Of a DNA stretch of 5,858 nt, positions 1 through 5,806 are shown piece after piece (the first letter of the stretch is position 1; the number at the start of each line of letters is the position of its first letter). The position numbers were made by a program, and so were the translations under genes. The DNA is from a bacterium. Lineage in GTDB: Bacteria; Planctomycetota; Planctomycetia; Pirellulales; Pirellulaceae. Where the stretch lies: NCBI GenBank assembly GCA_030432015.1, contig JAUIHJ010000539.1, positions 1 through 5,858 on the forward strand, in the 5' to 3' direction. The notes under the pieces are model-generated. The model made no database searches, had not been told where the DNA came from, and saw only the letters and a program-made list of their open reading frames with translations.

Positions 1-1162
1 TCACGCCGTGCAGGGAGCGTGTGAACCAGCGATTCATCAGCTTCATCGGCGGCGGCCCACCATGGCCACCTTGATGGAAGAACGCTTGCGTGGGCACGCC
101 TTTCAGCTTGAGTGCCTGATAAATTCTCACGCTGTGCTCGGGCACGACATTCCAGTCGTTAAAGGCATGAGCCATCAGCACGGCCGCTTTCAACGGCTGG
201 AGATCGTTCAGGTAGTCCCGACCTGCCCAGAATTCGTTGTAGTCGCCATTCTCCCGATCAAACTTTGCCGCCAGTTCCTGGTCGCGAATCTGCGCATCGC
301 AATAGTCGCGCTTCGCCTCACTTCCGCTATGAATATAGTCGTACAGGTAGTCGATATCCTCTCCCAAATACCCGTAGGGATGACGGATCAAGCCGTTGGA
401 ACGGTAGTAGTGGTAATACGAGGTGTTGGGTGCGATCGGGATGATCGCTTCCAACCCGTCAACGCCCGTCGTGGCAGCGGCCAGCGGGATCGTGCCGTTG
501 TACGATGTGCCGGTCATCCCGACCTTGCCTGTGCACCAATCGGCGAGTACCGCCTGATCCCCATCGGGCGTCGTGAAACCGGGCGTCCGGCCGCAGAGCC
601 AATCCACGACTGCCTTGGGAGCGAGCGATTCATTGTCGCCGCCGACCGTGGGGCACCCTTGCGAAAGTCCCGTTCCGGGCGACGAAGAATGAACAACGAT
701 GTACCCCCGCGAGACCCAATCCTTGAGGTGCGACTTAGAGATGATCGGGCGCATGCCCTTGCGCTTAACGGCCGGCACATGCTTCCTCCCGGGCGGCGTA
801 GCGCCCAACTCGTGGCGCGGATCCCAGAAAAATTCGCGCCCCTTCACCGCCGTACCGGCAAAGTACGGACTGGAGACATAAATGACGGGCAACTTCAGCC
901 CTTCGCTTTCCGTCTGGCGCGGTCGTGTCACGCTGACATGCATGCGATCAAGCTTGCCATCGCCATCGGAATCAAACTCGGTTTTCACCCACAGGTCATG
1001 GCGAATCCAATAGTCCGGGTCGGAAAACGCTTTGACGACCTGCGCTTCCCCGTCTTTGAATACAGGAACGACGGGATCGGCGGCGAGCGGGCCGCCTGCC
1101 AGGACATGCGCCGCAACCAGCAGACTCGCAGATCTCAGCAACGTGAAGCGAAAGCAGAACAT
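1..1162 (-). CDS. Secreted S15-family (X-Pro dipeptidyl-peptidase / CocE-like) hydrolase, C-terminus cut by window edge
   Basis: An open frame of 387 codons runs from ATG at 1162 to the left edge without a stop, so the C-terminus lies outside the window. Residues 1-28 look like a Sec signal peptide: basic start, hydrophobic core LLVAAHVLAGG, likely cleavage after PLAA. An acidic FDSDGDGKLDR stretch (63-73) opens the mature domain, as is common in S15 proteins. The alpha/beta-hydrolase triad is visible: nucleophile Ser220 in GTSYNGT, preceded by VVDWLCGR (185-192); Asp336 in HAFNDWNV; His367 in HQGGHGG. The family cleaves X-Pro dipeptides, acyl esters or amino-acid esters, and the substrate here cannot be told. 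The usual C-terminal jelly-roll domain would follow beyond the edge. An AGGAAAAGG ribosome site lies 6 nt before the start. It is probably the last visible gene of an operon with the dehydrogenase upstream (58 bp gap). The S15 fold assignment is strong; peptidase versus esterase is open. Confidence 0.88.
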   Translation of the reverse strand, partial: MFCFRFTLLRSASLLVAAHVLAGGPLAADPVVPVFKDGEAQVVKAFSDPDYWIRHDLWVKTEFDSDGDGKLDRMHVSVTRPRQTESEGLKLPVIYVSSPYFAGTAVKGREFFWDPRHELGATPPGRKHVPAVKRKGMRPIISKSHLKDWVSRGYIVVHSSSPGTGLSQGCPTVGGDNESLAPKAVVDWLCGRTPGFTTPDGDQAVLADWCTGKVGMTGTSYNGTIPLAAATTGVDGLEAIIPIAPNTSYYHYYRSNGLIRHPYGYLGEDIDYLYDYIHSGSEAKRDYCDAQIRDQELAAKFDRENGDYNEFWAGRDYLNDLQPLKAAVLMAHAFNDWNVVPEHSVRIYQALKLKGVPTQAFFHQGGHGGPPPMKLMNRWFTRSLHGV

Positions 1163-1168
1163 GGCGAA

Positions 1169-1177
1169 CCTTTTCCT
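1169..1177 (-). promoter_or_regulatory. Ribosome binding site of the S15 hydrolase
   Basis: On the minus strand AGGAAAAGG stands 6 nt before the ATG at 1162. It supports this start, which also gives a complete signal peptide. Confidence 0.7.
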
Positions 1178-1220
1178 GGTGGCGACGCGTACGTTGACGG
1201 GGAAATTTTTGTTGTCGTTG

Positions 1221-2246
1221 TTACTGCCAGTTCAGAATCACCTTGCCGGATTGCCCCGACATCATGACATCGAATCCCTGCTCAAACTCGGTGTAATGGA
1301 AGCGGTGGGTAATAACCGGTGAGAGGTCGAGCCCGCTTTGGATGAAGACCGTCATCTTGTACCAGGTTTCGTACATCTCACGGCCATAGATTCCCTTGAT
1401 CGTGAGCATGTTGAAGACGACATTGTTCCAATCAATGGCAATTTCCTCGGACGGGATTCCGAGCATCGCGATCTTACCACCGTGGCACATCTGATCGATC
1501 ATGTCCCGGAACGCCGCGGGATTGCCTGACATTTCGAGCCCCACGTCGAACCCTTCCAGCATCCCCAGTTCGCGCTGGACGTCCGAAATGCTCTCCGATC
1601 GCACGTCCACGACGCGTGTGGCACCCATCTGCTTCGCGAGTTCAAGCCGCCAGGGATTCACATCCGTGACGACGACGTAGCGGGCCCCAGAATGCTTGAC
1701 GACCGCTGCCGCCATGCAACCAATGGGCCCCGCCCCGGTGATCAAGACGTCTTCGCCAAGCACCGGGAACGACAGGGCCGTGTGCACGGCATTTCCAAAA
1801 GGGTCGAAAATCGACGCCACGTCGCGATCGATCGATGCGTCGTGGTGCCAGACATTGGTCATCGGCAAGGACAGATACTCGGCAAATGCACCAGGCCGAT
1901 TGACGCCGATTCCTTTCGTGGCGGCGCACAGATGCCGCCGGCCGGCGAGACAGTTCCGGCAACGTCCGCAAACCACATGGCCTTCGCCGCTGACGATTTC
2001 CCCCGGCCGGAAGTCCGAGACGTTGGACCCGACGTCAATAATTTCTCCAACAAACTCGTGCCCGACCACCATCGGGACTGGAATCGTTGCCTTGGCCCAG
2101 GCATCCCATTTGTAAATATGGACATCCGTGCCGCAGATGCCGGTTCGATCGACCTTGATGAGAACGTCGTTGATACCGATTTTTGGCTCGGGAACGTCCT
2201 CCAACGAAAGGCCTGGTCCGGATTCGCGTTTGACAAGTGCTTTCAT
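1221..2246 (-). CDS. tdh: L-threonine 3-dehydrogenase (zinc-dependent MDR family)
   Basis: A 341-residue cytoplasmic medium-chain dehydrogenase, the same length as E. coli Tdh, which oxidises L-threonine with NAD+ to 2-amino-3-ketobutyrate. The catalytic zinc ligands are Cys38 (GICGTDVH), His63 and Glu64 (VVGHEF). The structural zinc has Cys93, Cys96, Cys99 and Cys107. The Rossmann motif GAGPIG is at 171-176, with Asp195 and Arg200 placed as for NAD binding. Tdh-typical stretches include GVNRPG, IFDPFGNAVHTALSF, GFDVGLEMSG, IKGIYGRE and the end SGQSGKVIL. His90, linked to substrate choice in E. coli Tdh, is kept. ATG 2246 is preferred over the in-frame ATG at 2279 because it matches the family length and begins MKALVK; its ribosome site is only a weak AAGAGAA. 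It lies 46 bp after an amidohydrolase. The usual partner kbl is not in the window, so a role on another 3-hydroxy substrate is possible. Confidence 0.9.
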   Translation of the reverse strand: MKALVKRESGPGLSLEDVPEPKIGINDVLIKVDRTGICGTDVHIYKWDAWAKATIPVPMVVGHEFVGEIIDVGSNVSDFRPGEIVSGEGHVVCGRCRNCLAGRRHLCAATKGIGVNRPGAFAEYLSLPMTNVWHHDASIDRDVASIFDPFGNAVHTALSFPVLGEDVLITGAGPIGCMAAAVVKHSGARYVVVTDVNPWRLELAKQMGATRVVDVRSESISDVQRELGMLEGFDVGLEMSGNPAAFRDMIDQMCHGGKIAMLGIPSEEIAIDWNNVVFNMLTIKGIYGREMYETWYKMTVFIQSGLDLSPVITHRFHYTEFEQGFDVMMSGQSGKVILNWQ

Positions 2247-2292
2247 GAGTTGTTCTCTTACGGAATCCTGGAGTGGCATGGCGTGAATGGTA

Positions 2293-3141
2293 TTAACCGT
2301 CGAGTCCCAGTATTGAGAGGCTGTCGCGTTGGATCAAGGCCTCGATCTGATCGGACTGCAATCGCGGCAGGGACGTTCCGTCTAACTGGCGATTCAATCC
2401 TCGCAGCCCGTCAATGGATGCGTCCACCGTCGTGAATGGATAATCACTGCCAAACAGCAGCTTGTGCCAGACACCGTATTCCTGAACCAGCATCAGGCTG
2501 TGATACAGTTGAAAAGGGCGGTAGTGCAGAGCACTGATATCAGAATAGACGTTCGGATGCTTGCGTATGACGGCGACCGTTTCGTGTTCATAAGGATGGC
2601 CCAGATGGGCCATGATAATCTTCACCTCCGGGAAGCGGATGGCAACGCGATCAAGATGGCGGGGCAGGGTACATTCGAGCGGTGCCTGGGCGACAAACGT
2701 CGTGCCGGTGTGCAACAGCACCGGGAGTCGATGCTGGGTCGCGTACGACCACAGCGGGTCCAACCGTTCTTCATCTGGCCGAAAACCCGCGTACATCGAC
2801 AGCAGTTTGATACCCTGCAAACCAAGTTGCTGGTGGCCATGGATCATTTCCTGCTGCCAGCCGCCTTGCGTGGGGTCGAGCGACAGGAAACCGATCAGCT
2901 TTTCGGGATGCTCCGCCACGTAGCTGGCCACGTACTGATCGTCGACCCACAGGCCGCTGAGCCGTGCCTTGCCGCCAAACACAATCGTCCGGTCGACCTG
3001 TGTCGCCGCCGCCATGTACTCGTCAAATCGAACCGTCAGATCAACTTCGACTCCCGCCCGCGCACGTCGAGCCTGAAGCTGAAAGTCATCGTTGAAGTGT
3101 GTCGGATATTGCCACGTGTGACTGTGCACATCAATGATCAT
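2293..3141 (-). CDS. Metal-dependent amidohydrolase, COG2159 / Amidohydrolase_2 type (paralog A)
   Basis: A 282-residue TIM-barrel enzyme of the amidohydrolase superfamily, the group that includes ACMS decarboxylase, resorcylate-type decarboxylases and some lactonases and hydratases. No signal peptide is seen, so it is cytoplasmic. The expected metal set is complete: His6 and His8 in DVHSHTW after strand 1, His144 in LLHTGTTF, His179 in MAHLGHP, and Asp233 in LFGSDYP. ATG 3141 is chosen over an in-frame ATG at 3183 because it puts the HxH motif at the N-terminus as in the family, and GCGAGG lies 5 nt upstream. It is the first gene of the minus-strand operon, ahead of the Tdh-type dehydrogenase. 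The C-terminal half is strikingly similar to the plus-strand amidohydrolase, for example IRKHPNVYSDISALHYRP against IRKHPNLYTNISALHYRP. Whether it hydrolyses or decarboxylates cannot be read from sequence. Confidence 0.88.
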   Translation of the reverse strand: MIIDVHSHTWQYPTHFNDDFQLQARRARAGVEVDLTVRFDEYMAAATQVDRTIVFGGKARLSGLWVDDQYVASYVAEHPEKLIGFLSLDPTQGGWQQEMIHGHQQLGLQGIKLLSMYAGFRPDEERLDPLWSYATQHRLPVLLHTGTTFVAQAPLECTLPRHLDRVAIRFPEVKIIMAHLGHPYEHETVAVIRKHPNVYSDISALHYRPFQLYHSLMLVQEYGVWHKLLFGSDYPFTTVDASIDGLRGLNRQLDGTSLPRLQSDQIEALIQRDSLSILGLDG

Positions 3142-3190
3142 GTTAGCCTCGCAATGGCGCGGTACGGGGCAGGCGATCGACACTTCACGC

Positions 3191-3215
3191 CAGCTTGTTC
3201 CAGTGGAAGCTGCTG
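3191..3215. promoter_or_regulatory. Dyad-symmetric candidate operator
   Basis: A 25-bp interrupted palindrome centred on G3203. The inner arms are TTCCA-G-TGGAA (3198-3208) and the outer arms are CAGC (3191-3194) and GCTG (3212-3215), with 18 of 24 flanking positions paired. It lies 50-74 bp upstream of the amidohydrolase A start, a natural place for a regulator to act on the minus-strand operon. The binding protein is unknown, and no regulator gene is in the window. Confidence 0.45.
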
Positions 3216-3261
3216 TTTAACATGACGCGGCAAATCCAGGCCCCAGGATCGTTCAATATAC

Positions 3262-3299
3262 CTTCCAGCCCGCCCGGCGCCGCTGGTATCGGCTGGAAG
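3262..3299. repeat. Inverted repeat with 9-bp arms
   Basis: CTTCCAGCC (3262-3270) is the exact reverse complement of GGCTGGAAG (3291-3299), with a 20-nt GC-rich spacer. The arms contain the same TTCCAG half-site as the palindrome at 3191-3215. It could be a pair of operator half-sites or an RNA stem in a leader. Confidence 0.45.
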
Positions 3300-3379
3300 A
3301 TCGAAGCAACGTCCACCGCCGGCAGCGTTTCGCGGCTATCAAGCCGTTTGTGCTTCCTACCGTGAGGGGGCCCAGGCGG

Positions 3380-3405
3380 CTTGGCGCGTGCTGCGACGCG
3401 CCAAG
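3380..3405. repeat. Perfect 10-bp hairpin just upstream of the transporter
   Basis: CTTGGCGCGT (3380-3389) pairs exactly with ACGCGCCAAG (3396-3405) around the 6-nt loop GCTGCG. It ends 26 nt before the transporter ATG and 10 nt before its ribosome site. No T-run follows on either strand, so a standard intrinsic terminator is unlikely. It may be an operator or a stable stem in the mRNA leader that affects translation or stability. Confidence 0.6.
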
Positions 3406-3415
3406 AACAGTCTCT

Positions 3416-3422
3416 GGAAAGG
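3416..3422 (+). promoter_or_regulatory. Ribosome binding site of the MFS transporter
   Basis: GGAAAGG stands 9 nt before ATG 3432. It decides for this start over the in-frame TTG at 3381, which would place its first codons inside the hairpin. Confidence 0.65.
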
Positions 3423-3431
3423 CGACGTGTG

Positions 3432-4778
3432 ATGCACAATCGGTCGCAACGCCAACCCAACGCGCCAACCGCTGTTCGCTGGCTCGTATTGGCGATCGTG
3501 GCCTTTGCCTCTGCGACCGCGTACCTGACCCGCTATTGCATTTCGGCGGCCAACACGTCGATTCAGCAAGATCTCGGCTTCGACGATGCGCAGATGGGGC
3601 AACTTATGAGTGCCTTCGCGCTGGGGTATCTGCTTTGCCAGATCCCCGGCGGTTGGTTGGGAAGCCGGTGGGGAACGCGACTGGCGTTTACCATGCTGAG
3701 CATTCTCTGGTCCTTGTGCAATATCTGGTCCGCAATCGGATCCGGATTTCAAATCCTATGGGCCTCACGGTTTTCACTGGGCGCCTTTCAAGCAGGACTC
3801 GTGCCGGTGTCTGCGAAGATTGTGCGGGACTGGATTCCGGTGCGATCCCACGGGCGTAGCAGCGCCTTGATAACGGCGGCGATGTCCGTCGGCGGTGCGT
3901 TTGCGCTGTGGTTGACCGGCCGACTGTTGGACCAGGGCTATGGCTGGCGCATGATCTTTGCGAGCTATTCGACCGTCGGCATCGGCTGGTCGATTGGTTT
4001 CTATACCTACTTCCGCACGTCACCGGCACAACACCGGGGCGTAAACCGCGCTGAATTGGACCTGATCACCGCCAGCCAGAATACCGACGACCCGCACACG
4101 ACCGACCCGCGCCATGGTCAGGCACCGCCGGCCAAGACTGAGCCATCAGCAGCCGGCAGTGCGCCGCTCGTCGCCCGCATGCTGACCAACCCGGGTGTGT
4201 GGGGCATCTGCTCCCAGGCTTTTTTTCGTTCGGCGGGTTACGCCTTCTTTGTGACCTGGTTCTTTGCGTTTCTTGAATATGCGTACGGGATGAGCAAAGC
4301 CCAGGCTGGCCTGCTCAATAGCCTGCCCCTGGTTGCCGTGGTGGTGGGGAGCCTGGTTGGTGGTCTAGTGATTGATGGACTGCTGATCATGACCAAGAGC
4401 CGGTGGTTAAGTCGGACTGGAACGGCCATCGCCAGCTTGACCCTCAGCGGGCTATTGACGATGGCTTCGGCATGGACCGCTTCGGCAACTCAGCTTTCGG
4501 TCGTGATTGCGCTGGGTGCGTTGTTCTCCGGAATCGGCGCGCCGGCGGCGTGGGCCGCGACCATCGACCTTGGTGGCCGCCGCACCGCCGTGGTGATGGC
4601 GGTCATGAATATGGCGGGCTGCCTGGCAGCGGTCATCTTGCCAACCCTGCTGGGAAACTGGTTCCATCAGATCCGCGCGGCTGGTGGAGAGTGGAATCCA
4701 GTGATCTACTTACATGCCGCGTTCTATTTTGCCGCCGCCCTGAGTTGGCTGGCTGTGAATCCGAATCGTCCGATTTGA
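3432..4778 (+). CDS. MFS transporter resembling the anion:cation symporter (sugar-acid) group
   Basis: A 448-residue inner-membrane protein with about twelve hydrophobic segments: roughly 16-36, 57-75, 85-103, 105-128, 143-163, 174-194, then a polar loop 195-254, then 255-282, 291-320, 328-347, 354-376, 385-408 and 425-442 (the segment at 291-320 is long). The first half matches the ACS pattern: YLTRYCISAAN, then QQDLGF, then QMGQLMSAFALGYLLCQIPGGWLG, and a motif A variant GSRWGTR with Ser where Asp is usual. ACS members import organic anions such as galactonate, glucarate or hexuronates with protons. Arg34 and Arg113 match conserved arginines of that group, but Thr33 and Gln120 stand where E. 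coli DgoT has acidic residues (by-eye alignment). It leads the plus-strand genes, divergent from amidohydrolase A and 131 bp before amidohydrolase B, so the substrate of the locus is probably what it carries. The substrate itself is not predicted. Confidence 0.88.
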   Translation: MHNRSQRQPNAPTAVRWLVLAIVAFASATAYLTRYCISAANTSIQQDLGFDDAQMGQLMSAFALGYLLCQIPGGWLGSRWGTRLAFTMLSILWSLCNIWSAIGSGFQILWASRFSLGAFQAGLVPVSAKIVRDWIPVRSHGRSSALITAAMSVGGAFALWLTGRLLDQGYGWRMIFASYSTVGIGWSIGFYTYFRTSPAQHRGVNRAELDLITASQNTDDPHTTDPRHGQAPPAKTEPSAAGSAPLVARMLTNPGVWGICSQAFFRSAGYAFFVTWFFAFLEYAYGMSKAQAGLLNSLPLVAVVVGSLVGGLVIDGLLIMTKSRWLSRTGTAIASLTLSGLLTMASAWTASATQLSVVIALGALFSGIGAPAAWAATIDLGGRRTAVVMAVMNMAGCLAAVILPTLLGNWFHQIRAAGGEWNPVIYLHAAFYFAAALSWLAVNPNRPI

Positions 4779-4784
4779 ATACAA

Positions 4785-4804
4785 CCATTGGGTCTCGCCA
4801 ATGG
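4785..4804. repeat. 7-bp inverted repeat after the transporter stop
   Basis: CCATTGG (4785-4791) and CCAATGG (4798-4804) are exact reverse complements around GTCTCG, starting 6 nt after the transporter stop. No T-run follows on the plus strand, so it is a poor intrinsic terminator. It may protect the transporter mRNA 3' end or lower read-through into amidohydrolase B. Confidence 0.4.
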
Positions 4805-4909
4805 AATGTGCGAGGCAAAAAAACGGAAGGAAGAAAGGTAAGGCGACATTGCTCGCAACCGACAGGCTAACCAACCAATCCAAGAACACCCAACCGGGAT
4901 GAACTGTTG

Positions 4910-5806
4910 ATGTTATTTGACACGCACACCAACCTGATGTGGTATCCGGACCATCTGTCCGAGGAATTTGTGAGGTTTGCCTGGGAGGCCAAGCGGGCCA
5001 AGATGAGACTCTCGGACGACGTCTATTTCGCAGGGAGTGACAGCCAGGAGGCGAACGCGTTCGATTCCCGGCCAGCACAACTCCTGGAGGCGACCGCCGA
5101 TGTCGACAAGGCGATCGTGTTTGGGATCAAGGCACCGTTCACGGGGATCAACTGCGACCAGGAATTGATTGCCAAGTTCGTCGCGGACCACTCCGAGAAA
5201 TTCATCGGCTGGTGTTCTGTCGACCCGAACGACGCGGATTGCGTGGATCAATTAGAGCACTATTTCAATCATCTCGGGCTGCGCGGGCTGAAATGTTCGC
5301 CCATCTATCAGAACTGGGACCCCCAGGATCCGCGGCATTTGCCGCTGTTTCAAAAGGCGGAGTCGCTTGGCATCCCGGTCAATATCCACCAGGGGACGTC
5401 GTTTGTTCGCACGGGACCGCTCAAATATGCCAATCCAATTCAGTTGGAAGACATTGCGGTCGCGTGCCCCGACTTGCGGATCGTGATCAGCCACATGGGG
5501 CACCCCTGGGAAGACGAATGCGTGGTCTTGATTCGCAAACATCCCAATCTCTACACCAACATCTCCGCGCTTCATTACCGGCCGCTACGGCACTACCAGG
5601 CGTTCATGTCGGCGATCGAATACGGCGTCGAGCATAAACTGATTTTTGGCTCGGACTTTCCCTCCGCGACCGCGGCACAGGTCATCGCCGGGCAGCATAA
5701 GATCAACGACATTGTCTCGGGCACCAGATTTCCCAGAGTGCCAGAGGAGGTGATCCACAAGATGCTCTACGAGAATTGGAAGGGGTTTTTGCCCGAGTAT
5801 GCGTGA
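4910..5806 (+). CDS. Metal-dependent amidohydrolase, COG2159 type (paralog B, altered HxH motif)
   Basis: A 298-residue cytoplasmic TIM-barrel enzyme, clearly paralogous to the minus-strand amidohydrolase and most alike over residues 190-250 (SHMGHP, IRKHPNLYTNISALHYRPL, FGSDFP). His160 (NIHQGTSF), His195 (SHMGHP) and Asp249 (FGSDFP) are kept. The N-terminal motif reads DTHTN, so the second histidine of HxH is Asn8; the neighbour has His8. Compared with paralog A it has about 18 extra residues near 35-55 (acidic, DDVYFAGSDSQEANAFD). ATG 4910 is used. A TTG three bases earlier is also in frame, and GGGA at 4896-4899 is spaced at 7 nt from the TTG or 10 nt from the ATG, so either may be used. 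It follows the transporter by 131 bp and overlaps the next start by 8 nt. The reaction is unknown; a decarboxylase, hydrolase or lactonase is possible. Confidence 0.87.
   Translation: MLFDTHTNLMWYPDHLSEEFVRFAWEAKRAKMRLSDDVYFAGSDSQEANAFDSRPAQLLEATADVDKAIVFGIKAPFTGINCDQELIAKFVADHSEKFIGWCSVDPNDADCVDQLEHYFNHLGLRGLKCSPIYQNWDPQDPRHLPLFQKAESLGIPVNIHQGTSFVRTGPLKYANPIQLEDIAVACPDLRIVISHMGHPWEDECVVLIRKHPNLYTNISALHYRPLRHYQAFMSAIEYGVEHKLIFGSDFPSATAAQVIAGQHKINDIVSGTRFPRVPEEVIHKMLYENWKGFLPEYA

Larger units (their letters stand above)
3142..3431. promoter_or_regulatory. Divergent intergenic control region
   Basis: About 290 bp separate the outward-facing starts of amidohydrolase A and the transporter, and no convincing gene lies inside. 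Three inverted repeats are visible (3191-3215, 3262-3299, 3380-3405). CTGGAA or its complement TTCCAG occurs four times (3198, 3263, 3293, 3414). Promoters for both directions must lie here or farther upstream, but no clear -35/-10 pair could be read. The best hint is TATATT on the minus strand near 3254-3259, without a good -35. Coordinated control of both arms by a dimeric regulator is an inference. Confidence 0.6.

Noticed and set aside
8..1267. A 419-codon open frame on the plus strand
   Set aside because: It is antisense to the S15 gene, whose frame on the minus strand has a signal peptide, the full catalytic triad and a ribosome site. The plus-strand product has no recognisable domain; long antisense frames are common in GC-rich DNA.
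2246..2279. Upstream ATG start for tdh giving 352 residues
   Set aside because: The extra 11 residues are not family-like and no ribosome site precedes ATG 2279; the start at 2246 gives the E. coli length of 341.
1692..2435. A 247-codon open frame on the plus strand
   Set aside because: It lies opposite tdh, which has every expected motif, and runs across the tdh/amidohydrolase boundary. No domain is recognised in it.
3142..3183. Upstream ATG start (3183) for amidohydrolase A
   Set aside because: It would place 14 unrelated residues before the strand carrying HxH, while ATG 3141 has GCGAGG at 5 nt and matches the paralog.
2464..3225. A 253-codon open frame on the plus strand
   Set aside because: It is a shadow of amidohydrolase A on the other strand and reads like random GC-rich translation.
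3185..3460. A 91-codon minus-strand frame in the divergent gap
   Set aside because: It overlaps the transporter start and its ribosome site and spans all three inverted repeats. It has no good ribosome site and no recognisable motif. A gene remnant cannot be excluded without a search.
4785..4804. Rho-independent terminator after the transporter
   Set aside because: The stem is only 7 bp and no T-run follows on the plus strand, so it is listed as an inverted repeat only.
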